Source of the DNA: Sporosarcina sp. ACRSL
GTDB lineage: Bacteria; Bacillota; Bacilli; Bacillales_A; Planococcaceae
Reading direction: 5' to 3'
DNA length: 64,000 nt
Assembly: GCF_022346605.1 (NCBI RefSeq)
Contig: NZ_JAKRNT010000005.1
Span: 186,001 to 250,000, forward strand
In this document: in pieces, positions 35,505 to 43,787 of the stretch
Position numbering within the stretch: position 1 is the first letter of the stretch
How the letters are laid out: every line of letters starts with the position of its first letter
Position numbers and translations under genes: made by a program
Notes under the pieces: model-generated
The model's input: the letters and a program-made list of their open reading frames with translations, nothing else
Told to the model about the DNA's origin: nothing
Database searches by the model: none

Positions 35505-35726
35505 ATGTTAGTCCTCTCACGTAAAACGAACGAAACAATTAAAATCGGTGATGAAATCGAGATTCGAATCCTTGATGTAAAGGGCGACACAATCCGAATA
35601 GGAATTGAAGCGCCGAAGCACGTTGATATCCTTCGTGGCGAACTCGTGCAATCAATTACAGAAACAAATACCGAAGCACTAACATTAGATGCATCCTTAT
35701 TTTCACAGCTTACAAAAAAAGAATAA
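35505..35726 (+). CDS. csrA: Translational regulator CsrA
   Basis: 73-aa RNA-binding protein: MLVLSRKTNETIKIGDEIEI, then LDVKGDTIRIGIEAPKHVDILR with the conserved RNA-contact arginine, all of normal length. AAAGGAGG lies inside the end of fliW. It represses hag translation by covering the ribosome site; matching sites are visible in the hag leader (35926-35939 and the AAGGAGG itself). Confidence 0.95.
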   Translation: MLVLSRKTNETIKIGDEIEIRILDVKGDTIRIGIEAPKHVDILRGELVQSITETNTEALTLDASLFSQLTKKE

Positions 35727-35732
35727 CCTTCA

Positions 35733-35771
35733 TTGGATGCCTGAACTACTCATGAAAGCTAGGGCATCCAA
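35733..35771 (+). terminator. Hairpin after csrA
   Basis: TGGATGCC ... GGCATCCA, an 8-bp stem with a 23-nt loop and no T run; weak terminator or processing element. Confidence 0.45.
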
Positions 35772-35832
35772 CCCACCCTCTAAAACATTCCTTAAAATAT
35801 TCTAAAATCCCACAAAATCTTTCACAAAACGC

Positions 35833-35859
35833 TAAACTCATAACCAACTTGTCCGATAC
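35833..35859 (+). promoter_or_regulatory. Sigma-D promoter of hag
   Basis: TAAA (35833-35836), 15-nt spacer, TCCGATAC (35852-35859), six of eight -10 bases matching GCCGATAT. It gives a leader of roughly 100 nt before hag. Confidence 0.78.
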
Positions 35860-35925
35860 TAATATTGTAAGCGGCAGTAACGAGTTCGGCCGGCTCTTAC
35901 TCCGTGAGCACTAAACTACTTAGGG

Positions 35926-35939
35926 TCACAAGGACGTGA
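35926..35939 (+). promoter_or_regulatory. CsrA binding site in hag leader
   Basis: TCACAAGGACGTGA contains ACAAGGACGT, the core of the CsrA consensus, with GGA in the loop of a hairpin (GGGTCAC ... GTGA-ACCC). A second GGA occurs in the ribosome site CAAGGAGG about 20 nt downstream. The two-site arrangement matches B. subtilis hag. Confidence 0.8.
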
Positions 35940-35968
35940 ACCCATAAACACTCAAGGAGGAAATTACA

Positions 35969-37993
35969 ATGAGAATTAATCACAACATCGCGGCTCTTAA
36001 CACACACCGCCAACTAGGTGCTAACAACACTCAAGCATCTAAAAACCTAGAAAAACTATCTTCAGGTCTTAAAATCAACCGTGCAGGAGACGACGCAGCA
36101 GGTCTAGCAATCTCCGAAAAAATGCGTGGTCAAATTCGTGGTCTGGATATGGCTCAAAAGAACGCGCAAGACGGTATCTCTTTGATTCAAACTGCTGAAG
36201 GTGCATTGAATGAAACCCATGCAATCCTTCAGCGTATGCGTGAGTTAGCTGTTCAATCATCTAACGGAACTAATAATGATTCGGACCGTGCAGAATTACA
36301 AAAAGAGGTTGACCAATTAGCACAGGAGTTAACTAGAATTGGTAATGACACAGAATTTAATACACAAAAGCTATTAGATGGTTCGTTTAAAGGAACTTTC
36401 CACATAGGTGCCAATGAGGGACAAAACATCTCCTTATCGGTTGAGGATATGAAATCTTCATCTCTTGGAGTTATTGGAGATGCAAGCATTGCAAGTAGTG
36501 GAACCTATACTGCAGGTGCTGCGGGTGAATACACACTGTCTCAAGGAACAGTTTATACAATTCAAGACGGTGCTACTGCAGGCTCGTATAATTTAGTAGA
36601 TTCATCAAATAATATTGTGGCAAAAAGTGCAGATGGTTTAACATTTACAACAGAAAAAGCAGATGGAACTGGTGCTGGTACTGGTACTATAGTTTTCACT
36701 CAAAAAACCACTACTGGTCAAGCGACATTCGATGGCACTAATTTGAAAGCTAATGCAACATTCCAAAATAATGGACTAGAGTCAGGATCATTTAAGTTCG
36801 ATTCTGCAAATAGTGTATTAAGAGATGCAGCAGGTAAAGCGGTAGCTAAAACTGCAGACGCGGGAATTACATTTACTGACATGAACGACACAACAAAAGT
36901 TTTATTTACAGCTACAGTTGCTCTTACAGATGGAGCACAAGTTGATGTAAAAGGAATTAACATTTCTGACGGACAATCTGCTAGTAAAGCTATTACAACT
37001 ATCAATGATGCTTTGGAGAAAGTATCGGCAGAAAGATCAAAGCTTGGTTCTTACCAAAACCGACTAGAGCACACAATCAACAACCTCGGAACTTCTTCCG
37101 AAAACCTAACAGCTGCGGAATCACGTATCCGCGACGTGGATTATGTCTTAGCTGCTGCGTAAGCAGTGACAGACACAGTCGTCCTGACTGGTAACGGTCA
37201 GTGAGTACAATCGGGTGAATTGCTGGAAACCCCTGAAGCTTTCTTCCCCACAACGTAACCGGAAACGGTAAGCGTGACGGGCCGAAAAGAAGAAAGATTG
37301 GGCAATCAGCAGCCAAGCTCCTGTCTCGAAAGAGTGGAGAAGGTTCAACGACTAGGGTATACCATCTACAGCACATGCCATGATGATGAAACCCGTAGGA
37401 AACGCAAGACTGAGAACCTTGCCGATCCGAAGTGCCCGACCCCTACCGAGCAATCGAAGGGTGAAGATATAGTCTAGTCATTAGTGAAAGCTAATGTTCG
37501 CACGATGGCGAAAGAAATGATGGAGTTCACAAAGAACAACATCCTTACTCAAGCAGCACAAGCAATGTTGGCTCAAGCACAGCAATCCCCGCAAGGAGTC
37601 TTACAACTTCTTCGGTAATGTTGTGAACGGGCGTCTAACTTGGTAACGAGTTAGAGGATCACTGGGTGAATTGCTGGAACCTCCTGAGAGCTCTTCTGCC
37701 ACAGCGGAACTGGAAACGGTAAACGCGACGGCTTGAAAAACGAAGAGATTGGACAATCAGCAGCGAAGCCCCTGTCGGGAAACCGTGGGGAACGTTCAAC
37801 GACTAGGATAGACCGTCTAAGGCAATCGCTATGACGATGAAATCCGTAGGGTGTTACGAGTTGTAACATTCGAAGTGCCCAGCCCCTACAAGGCAACTTG
37901 AGGGTGAAGATATAGTCTATTCCATGATTGAAAGACATGGCGGCAAAGCAAGCCAACCAACAACCACAAGGCGTACTTCAACTTCTACGCTAA
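35969..37993 (+). CDS. hag: Flagellin, split by two group I introns
   Basis: Main filament protein. Exon 1 (35969-37141, 391 codons) has the canonical start MRINHNIAALNTHRQLGANN, the conserved QIRGLDMAQKNAQDGISL block, a long variable Ala/Thr/Gly-rich centre (about 165-335) and ends in SRIRDVD. Read on, it stops 7 codons later. Exon 2 (from 37505) resumes in phase with MAKEMMEFTKNNILTQAAQA. It can end at GCT 37573 and join exon 3 (37949-37993, QANQQPQGVLQLLR), or read on to its own TAA at 37618 (QAQQSPQGVLQLLR). Either product is 428 aa. AAGGAGG precedes ATG 35969. A terminator follows exon 3. Intron 1 removal is required for the C-terminal D0 helix. Confidence 0.9.
37142..37504 (+). ncRNA. 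Group I intron 1 in hag (no ORF)
   Basis: 363-nt self-splicing intron candidate. Core elements in order: P at 37218-37228 (AATTGCTGGAA), Q at 37304-37313 (AATCAGCAGC), R at 37343-37354 (GTTCAACGACTA), S at 37464-37475 (AAGATATAGTCT). P2 (CTGAC/GTCAG) lies before P, and a P9 hairpin (CATTAG/CTAATG) near the end. Exon 1 ends in T and the intron ends in G, as group I splicing requires. A plausible extended P1 forms from CGAC-GTG of the exon and CAC-A-GTCG at 37174-37181. Joining 37141 to 37505 restores RDVD-MAKEMM, the flagellin consensus. It is too short for an endonuclease gene. Confidence 0.88.
37574..37948 (+). ncRNA. Group I intron 2 in hag (no ORF; 5' boundary uncertain)
   Basis: Related to intron 1: P at 37669-37679 (AATTGCTGGAA), Q at 37755-37764 (AATCAGCAGC), R at 37794-37805 (GTTCAACGACTA), S at 37907-37918 (AAGATATAGTCT), P2 TCTAACT/AGTTAGA. 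The 3' end is well placed: P9 (CCATG/CATGG) is followed by 8 nt ending in G, exactly as in intron 1. For the 5' end, only GCT 37573 satisfies both the exon-T/intron-G rule and an unbroken flagellin tail. The segment 37574-37618 then repeats the last flagellin codons plus TAA. I could not draw a convincing P1 for that boundary; a local stem TTACAAC/GTTGTGA (37601-37626) suggests alternatives. Confidence 0.75.
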
Positions 37994-38004
37994 TCTGGTT
38001 AATA

Positions 38005-38041
38005 AAACGCGGTCCGGAGTTTTTTCGGATCGCGTTTTTGT
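38005..38041 (+). terminator. Terminator after hag exon 3
   Basis: ACGCGGTCCG-GAGTTTTTT-CGGATCGCGT stem followed by TTTT, 14 nt past the exon 3 stop. Its position supports exon 3 as the original end of hag. Confidence 0.9.
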
Positions 38042-38228
38042 ACTTAGAGACAAATTGTTATTGAATACATTACTCTTCAAAATTAATTGAAAGTAATTAG
38101 GAAATGTTTTATAAACTACTTATAGATACTGTTTGAATGCGATTTCATAATGAGAATACATAATTAAAATAACGGAAATTGAGTAGGTAACTTGCTTAAA
38201 GCATAAAAGTAATTGGGAGGAAGTCTAT

Positions 38229-39281
38229 ATGCAATCAAGTAAAATTGCTTTAAATATTAATTCTCCATTTTGTAAACTACCTACCAAACACGATTCTAAA
38301 TTGTTTTTTATTCAAGATGAATGGGCAAGAAATGACATTACTGAACATGTCTTTAAAAGACCTAATAGATTATTTTTTATATTGCATGAGCAGTTAGAAT
38401 CCATGCCAAAGTTATTAGGTGAACAAGGTACATATTATTTTCATAGAGTTATCTTGTCCTTTTTTGATGCAGCCCATATGCTAAATCATTTCGCGAGTAA
38501 GTACTACAAGAATATTCAAGAAAGTAATTTGAGCTTTGATGAAATACAGAAACAATCATTACATTACAACATTATGGAGTTTAATTATGAGTCCGTTGAT
38601 GCAACTACGTACCTTTGCACCTATTATCCTGGACAAGATAGAACTGATAATAATGGATATATAACTAAAAGTGAAGTGTTAGAGGCTTGGCTTGCTATGA
38701 ATTTGAATAAGATTCTAGAAAGTCATGGAATTTCACCATATTTATCCGCCGATGAGAAGGAATTTATGATTAGTGATTACGATAATCTAATTATAAAAAT
38801 GGCTTCCAATCCGGAATTAGGAATGGTAATGCATAATTGGAGAAAATTAAATAATTACAGTGATGTGCAATTTATATCGACAGCGAGTAAGATTTTAGAG
38901 TTTATTAAAGCAGATGTACAAAAAAATAGTAGCAAATTCAGAAAGGATAGTGGATTCGATAAGTTGATTGAATTACTAGATCTAGTTAGTAACAAAGAGA
39001 GAAAGCATTTTTTTGGATTATTTAACGAGGCCGAAAAACTGGGGTTTATTTCAAGACATGGCACATCTACCGACAAAAAGAAACTTGAAGAAGAGTCTCA
39101 TCTATTTGTCTACAAAAGTATAAGCAAAAACAATCCAGAAGACATTGTTGAAATCAGAAATAGAATGTTTAAACATAGAATATTGCCCAACGGAGCTGAA
39201 TTAAATTATCTATACGATGTTTGGCACTATACTACTTCAATTATTGTGTTGTTATGGTTTCTCGGGAGGAAATCAAAATAG
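38229..39281 (+). CDS. Unknown 350-aa protein in accessory island
   Basis: I do not recognise a family. The protein starts MQSSKIALNINSPFCKLPTK, is rich in Asn, Lys, Ile and aromatic residues, and appears alpha-helical. It has no signal peptide; a hydrophobic segment TTSIIVLLWFLG at the very end could be a membrane or buried helix. Motif-like stretches are HRVILSFFDAAHMLNHFAS and IRNRMFKHRILPNGAELNY; the R-x4-H spacing in the latter made me consider a HEPN-like fold, but I cannot support it. GGGAGGA precedes ATG 38229. Base composition is clearly AT-richer than the hag region or the opp operon, suggesting transfer. Confidence 0.7.
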   Translation: MQSSKIALNINSPFCKLPTKHDSKLFFIQDEWARNDITEHVFKRPNRLFFILHEQLESMPKLLGEQGTYYFHRVILSFFDAAHMLNHFASKYYKNIQESNLSFDEIQKQSLHYNIMEFNYESVDATTYLCTYYPGQDRTDNNGYITKSEVLEAWLAMNLNKILESHGISPYLSADEKEFMISDYDNLIIKMASNPELGMVMHNWRKLNNYSDVQFISTASKILEFIKADVQKNSSKFRKDSGFDKLIELLDLVSNKERKHFFGLFNEAEKLGFISRHGTSTDKKKLEEESHLFVYKSISKNNPEDIVEIRNRMFKHRILPNGAELNYLYDVWHYTTSIIVLLWFLGRKSK

Positions 39282-39708
39282 GCGATGAGATAAAATGGGA
39301 TAAACTATGATCTAATTATATTGTTTAATTTAGATTTGAATGGCATCAAAACTTTATGAATTACTATTTTTAAAGGTCCTTTGTTTGTGGTTCTAAATAT
39401 ATGAATCCTATTTATTTAGTTTTCCCAATTTCAAAAATCCCATATACCAATTCTCTTATACATTACACAATAACTAGGTTGATTATTTTAGAATAAATTA
39501 ATGGCAGGTGAAATGGAAGAAGTTAAAGAAATATTAAAGAAATTACGGTTTGGATCTTGTAACCGAAATAGAGAGCATTATTTAAAACGAGCACGATCAG
39601 GAAAAGATCTTATTCGACTGTTCGCGTAGGGTCTTTTTTGACTGTACATAAAATGGATATTTACAAATTAGCCCACTCGAAATCAACTTAGTGCATGAAT
39701 AACAAGGG
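39282..39708. other. AT-rich intergenic stretch with a doubtful 42-aa ORF
   Basis: About 430 nt with no convincing gene. One short frame, 39501-39629 (+), would give MAGEMEEVKEILKKLRFGSC... ending in LFA (42 aa), but it lacks a well-spaced ribosome site. A T run at 39634-39639 after it has only a weak stem. I see no repeats or RNA structure. Confidence 0.4.
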
Positions 39709-40617
39709 TTATGTTTTTAGTGCATACGAAAAGCAATAATCCGCTAACTGACTTACTGTCAAACCAGTCTGTTGGCGTATTTTAGCTAAATCAGTCCTAT
39801 GCTGTTGTTCAATGACAATTTGATAGCCGATTGTCTTTTCTTGCTTTCTAATAAGAGGATGAAATGTATGGAAGATATGATCAAGACAAACTGTACGCGT
39901 GAACGGGTCTTTGTACAGTGACGAAAGTGTTGACAATTTCATGTTTATTTCAACTGTAGGTTTTTCAATTTTGTAAGTGGTAGGTAAGTAAATGCTTGTC
40001 CTTTTCGCTATTGTTCGGAGTGGTTGGGTTGGCAATATTTTCCTATCCATTGACTCATGTATCCATGGTGATATCAAGTGAACGAAATAAATGATTTGGA
40101 ATTGATCATATAGGATGAGCCGATTTTGACCGTCTATACTAAATTTCAATCTCCAATTATCCCACAATAGCTGCATAAGAAACTCGTTTTCTTCCGAAGA
40201 AAAGCTATCGGTCGATAATATTATTTTACTTGCAACTCCATTAACCATTTTCAAATGCCCATCATCTTGGTACCACCACGCCAACGCTCGCTCATCTAAA
40301 TATTGTTGAACCCATCGGATTGGTAATTTCTTTTTTCCTTCTGGATACCAAATCTCATGTAACTCTGTGATGATTAGATTCGTTTTCGACTGAACTACAT
40401 AACTTTCGGAAAACCCTTTCTTCAACCGCTTGTCTGCAACTTTCCTATAAACAGGAGGGTTTAAGGGAATTTCGTCTTTTAGTTCCTCATAACAGTACAG
40501 TGACCAGCCGAAGTCTTCTACGCGATGCATGAATTGAAAACGGGGCTTTCTTTTATCCTGCTTTGTAATACAACCGTCTCCTAATAATTTTCCGCAAATG
40601 AATTGATTAAAAGACAA
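39709..40617 (-). CDS. Free-standing LAGLIDADG homing endonuclease
   Basis: 302-aa protein with two LAGLIDADG-type motifs: FICGKLLGDGCIT near residue 6 and ALAWWYQDDGHLKM near residue 111. Each ends with the catalytic acidic residue (GDG, DDG), so it is a monomeric two-motif enzyme and looks intact. Further conserved segments are LNPPVYRKVADKRLKKG and the C-terminal TGLTVSQLADYCF, which resembles a small DNA-binding extension. TTG start with AAGGAGGG about 7 nt upstream. It is not inside an intron or intein but lies 1.7 kb downstream of the ORF-less hag introns, in opposite orientation. Confidence 0.87.
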   Translation of the reverse strand: MSFNQFICGKLLGDGCITKQDKRKPRFQFMHRVEDFGWSLYCYEELKDEIPLNPPVYRKVADKRLKKGFSESYVVQSKTNLIITELHEIWYPEGKKKLPIRWVQQYLDERALAWWYQDDGHLKMVNGVASKIILSTDSFSSEENEFLMQLLWDNWRLKFSIDGQNRLILYDQFQIIYFVHLISPWIHESMDRKILPTQPLRTIAKRTSIYLPTTYKIEKPTVEINMKLSTLSSLYKDPFTRTVCLDHIFHTFHPLIRKQEKTIGYQIVIEQQHRTDLAKIRQQTGLTVSQLADYCFSYALKT

Positions 40618-40893
40618 TGTATTTCCCTCCTTAGGAAATTATATTCCTACTATATCAAAATTGCCTAAATTGTTCATCATGTAGTAGCAATATTTAGATC
40701 ATAGATTTGTTCAGTGAAACAATTATTATCTTTTAATTTTTGATGATAATTTAAGGCTGATCTTGAACATAAAATAACCGATTTATGATTGCAAAAAAAT
40801 AATTATAACCAATGTGTATCCTTTTCCCTCGGAGCAGTCTATATCATTAATGAAAGGACTGTTCATAAAATACTTAATATGAGGTGAAGGAAA

Positions 40894-41703
40894 ATGGATC
40901 AAGGTTGGATCAAAGTACATCGGTCACTGTGGGATAAACCTATTTGGACGGGGGCGACGTCGGATCAGAAAGTTATTCTATTGACTTTGTTGAAGATGGC
41001 GACATATAAGGAGCGGCAGTGGGAATGGAAAGGGAAGCAGTATTCATTGCAACCGGGACAATTGATAACGTCTCTCCCGTCTCTCGTATTACAATGCGGC
41101 AAAGGTGTAACTGTGCAGAAAATTCGCACAGCTCTCAAACGCTTTGAAAGATACGGATTTCTAACAGACGAATCAACGAATCAAAACCGGCTCATAACCA
41201 TTGTAAGTTGGGATGTTTACCAACAGAATGATAGCTTTGAAACAGCCGTTTCAACAGGCAGTCAACAGCTGGAGAACAGGCATGTAACATCTAACAAGAA
41301 GGTTAAGAACGAAAAGAATGTAAAAACTAATTATCCACCAGTTGTTTTCGATGAATCGTCTGAGTATTATCAACTAGCGTTGGCACTACATGATAATATC
41401 AGGAGGAATCATCCTGACAAGAGGGAACCCGATCTAGAGAAATGGATAAATGACATGAGGTTCATCGTTGAAAACGATCACCGGACAATTGAGCAGATCC
41501 ATCATCTTTTAAAGTGGTCCCAGCAGCACCATTTCTGGCAGACAGTTATCTTATCTCCGACGGCATTGCGTAGAAACTGGGATCAGATGATGGCACAAGT
41601 GAAGCAAGAACACGAGCGGCGCAAGGGACAAGTCTATCATTTACCGAAAAGGCAAGTGAACGAATTTGTGTTGGATTTGACGAAAGGGGAAGCGCTGTTT
41701 TAA
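40894..41703 (+). CDS. Phage-type replication initiation protein (replisome organizer/DnaD-like)
   Basis: 269-aa protein. The N-terminal winged-helix domain begins MDQGWIKVHRSLWDKPIWTG and LITSLPSLVLQCGKGVTVQK, typical of phage replisome-organizer N-terminal domains of Bacillales prophages. The C-terminal helical part has WQTVILSPTALRRNWDQMM, a DnaD-like helper-loading tail. GAGGTGAAGG precedes ATG 40894. No other phage replication, packaging or integrase genes are near, so it is a prophage remnant or domesticated. Spacer to the endonuclease gene (276 nt) is AT-rich with no other feature seen. Confidence 0.8.
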   Translation: MDQGWIKVHRSLWDKPIWTGATSDQKVILLTLLKMATYKERQWEWKGKQYSLQPGQLITSLPSLVLQCGKGVTVQKIRTALKRFERYGFLTDESTNQNRLITIVSWDVYQQNDSFETAVSTGSQQLENRHVTSNKKVKNEKNVKTNYPPVVFDESSEYYQLALALHDNIRRNHPDKREPDLEKWINDMRFIVENDHRTIEQIHHLLKWSQQHHFWQTVILSPTALRRNWDQMMAQVKQEHERRKGQVYHLPKRQVNEFVLDLTKGEALF

Positions 41704-41797
41704 TCAAGAATAAAGCACTTTTGTTTAACTGAAAAAATGCCCATACTAACCGATATAAACACAGCACCGCAAATTTGAATTCGATGGAGGCAGCATT

Positions 41798-42400
41798 TTG
41801 AAATTAATTATCGGGGAACAACATATTGAGTATAAAGAGATACCGTCTGCGGATGAAGTGATTGAACTGATTAACGAAAGCCTGACGGAAGGGTATTATT
41901 TCAGCCACTTCATTTCTGATGGTGAAGAAGTGTACGATGAGCATGAGGAGTATTTGGAGAGTAACTTGGACGAGATCAAGGAGCTTGAGGTTGTCATTAA
42001 GACGGAAAAGGAATTCATGAATGATGTTTTACTATCGGCAGAGGAATATTTGCAGCGTGCAATTCCCGACGTGTGCGCACTTGCCAATGACTTCAATCGT
42101 GTTCCTACCAATGATACCTGGGAAAGATTCGATATGCTGTTAGGTGGGGTAGAATGGCTGAATGATATGCTGAAAGTGGTTTCTACTAGCAAAGAACGCC
42201 CTTCTAACTGGGAAACGTATCACAAGTTGACGTCTAATATGCAAGCTGAGCTTTCGAAGCTTGGAAAAGCAATTGAGAAGAAGAAAAACAATCAAATATC
42301 TGCGATTATTAAGAGTGGTCTTCTGCCGATTTTTGAGCGGTTGGAAAAGGAATTTGGGGAGACGATTGATTTGGAGTTTGTTCGTAGGAATTTGAATTGA
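41798..42400 (+). CDS. Hypothetical 200-aa acidic helical protein
   Basis: Unrecognised family. Starts MKLIIGEQHIEYKEIPSADE, followed by an acidic stretch (DGEEVYDEHEEYLESNLDE) and heptad-like helices to the end. No signal peptide or membrane segment. TTG start with GGAGG about 8 nt upstream, and a strong terminator right after the stop, both supporting a real gene. I have seen similarly sized proteins of unknown role in Bacillales but cannot name one. It sits between the phage-type protein and the ABC-3C operon. Confidence 0.7.
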   Translation: MKLIIGEQHIEYKEIPSADEVIELINESLTEGYYFSHFISDGEEVYDEHEEYLESNLDEIKELEVVIKTEKEFMNDVLLSAEEYLQRAIPDVCALANDFNRVPTNDTWERFDMLLGGVEWLNDMLKVVSTSKERPSNWETYHKLTSNMQAELSKLGKAIEKKKNNQISAIIKSGLLPIFERLEKEFGETIDLEFVRRNLN

Positions 42401-42407
42401 GTTGAAC

Positions 42408-42453
42408 ACACCAAATGCATCGAGTTAGTCTCAGATACATTTGGTGTATTTTT
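42408..42453 (+). terminator. Terminator after 200-aa gene
   Basis: ACACCAAATG ... CATTTGGTGT, 10-bp stem, followed by ATTTTTATT. Confidence 0.85.
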
Positions 42454-42817
42454 ATTGCATACTCACGGTAGCTTCCAACATCATTTTGAATTGGACTGCT
42501 TTCAGTCTTATCCCAGTTTGTCCAGGTATATTTTCAATTAACCCATTCGCTCCTTGGCCAACTTTATTTTTATTATTCTATCAGAAAAAAGTATTATTAC
42601 CTTTATTCTGAAAATTACTAGTAAACATTTTGGTATGTGTTAAAATAATAGGTATTAATATATAAAGTTTATATACATAAAACTACATTATACATGCAGA
42701 TGCAAGATCTCAATCTGATTGGCATGTTGTGTAAAAGGGAAAGTGCTCAGAGCAAACCGTACAGGGTTAGTGGCTAGAATCGCGGTTTAATGGTGGATTT
42801 GAGAAGGGGTGAATGAA
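42454..42817 (+). promoter_or_regulatory. Leader region of ABC-3C operon
   Basis: About 360 nt without a gene. AT-rich to about 42690, then suddenly mixed composition. The last 100 nt include AACCG (42757) and CGGTT (42782) that could close a hairpin around GGGTTAGTGGCTAG. A structured 5' leader is possible but matches no riboswitch I know. Promoter-like TATTAATATATAAAG lies near 42652-42668. Confidence 0.35.
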
Positions 42818-43732
42818 ATGAATACAGAATGGTATGAGATGTGTTACAAAAGCAAGCTAACGGAATTGAATGGAACATCTTTTGAAGCATTTTTTCAAGA
42901 AGTGATGGTTCAACTACATAAAGAAAATTTTACGAACGCGATGCCATGGGGGACGCTTGGAGATCGGGGGAATGATGGATATTTAATCACTGAAAAAATA
43001 TTGTTTCAATGCTACTCTCCTTACGATATCAAAGCAGCTGAAACAATTAAAAAAATCGCTACAGACTTTGAAAAATCAAAACAATATTGGGAAGTACATA
43101 TTAAAAAGTGGGTACTAATGTTGGGAGGACCTCGTGTTGTAAATGATGTGCCTACTTCCGTTTTAAAGTATTTACTTGATTTAAAGGAGCAATATAAAGG
43201 CAGGATTGAAATCGAGTGGTGGTCAACACAGCTTTTAAAACATAAAGTACTCAGCTTACCGGAAGAAAGCCTTAGAATACTTTTTAAAAAACCTCCTTCA
43301 ACTGAAGAAATATACTCCATTCGAGTCAGTGACATTGAACCTGTACTGAATCAGCTTAAAGGGATTGCGCTAACAATGCCATCTGTCCCCGAAGAAGATT
43401 TAACACCTGTACCGATTAATAAAATCCAAATAAATAAATTAAATGATGTTGCAGAAACGCTTATTAAATCAGGAAGTAAGCAGGCTGCTTTAATCGATAA
43501 GTATATTGAGCTATCTGGAGATGAAAATGCATTCATGGAACTCGCTTTAAAAGTGAACGCTGAATATCATAGGTTGAAAAGTGAGTACCCAAATGATCCA
43601 AATGTCATTTTTATGAAGTTACTTACGTATACTCGTTACGATAAAGCAACTAATGATAAGGATCAGGCGGTTTACTTGACAATTCTTGCTTATTTGTTTA
43701 ACAGTTGTTCGATTTTCGAAAGAGAGCTATGA
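42818..43732 (+). CDS. ABC-3C system component 1 (restriction-endonuclease-like)
   Basis: 304-aa protein, first of three linked genes. The N-terminal ~100 residues resemble the Mrr-like nuclease fold: SFEAFFQEVMVQLH helix, then TLGDRGNDGYLI with conserved Asp, then the core strand ILFQCYSPYD. The rest is helical, ending LTILAYLFNSCSIFE-REL as in ABC-three-component C-terminal domains. ATG 42818 is favoured over the GTG at 42809 because AAGGGGTG is then correctly spaced. The natural end may be longer: the +1 frame continues SYDIVLLIKDD into component 2, hinting at a frameshift or decayed overlap. Predicted effector of a conflict system. Confidence 0.78.
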   Translation: MNTEWYEMCYKSKLTELNGTSFEAFFQEVMVQLHKENFTNAMPWGTLGDRGNDGYLITEKILFQCYSPYDIKAAETIKKIATDFEKSKQYWEVHIKKWVLMLGGPRVVNDVPTSVLKYLLDLKEQYKGRIEIEWWSTQLLKHKVLSLPEESLRILFKKPPSTEEIYSIRVSDIEPVLNQLKGIALTMPSVPEEDLTPVPINKIQINKLNDVAETLIKSGSKQAALIDKYIELSGDENAFMELALKVNAEYHRLKSEYPNDPNVIFMKLLTYTRYDKATNDKDQAVYLTILAYLFNSCSIFEREL

Positions 43733-43787
43733 TATAGTGTTATTAATTAAAGACGATATTATTCGCGAAAAGGAGTTGAGGGAGACG

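Noticed and set aside
37274-37477. 67-aa open frame inside intron 1
   Set aside because: It lies across the Q and R core elements, has no ribosome site and shows no endonuclease motif.
37163-37504. Frameshifted or truncated pseudogene as explanation for the hag 3' end
   Set aside because: The interruption carries an ordered group I core, its removal restores the exact flagellin consensus in phase, and a related second copy follows.
37601-37626. 5' splice site of intron 2 at the T-G pair of the local stem TTACAAC/GTTGTGA
   Set aside because: Splicing there would shift the frame of exon 3 and destroy the flagellin tail. Kept only as an uncertainty about P1.
39501-39629. 42-aa ORF in the island
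   Set aside because: No well-spaced ribosome site and no recognisable sequence; noted only within the intergenic entry.
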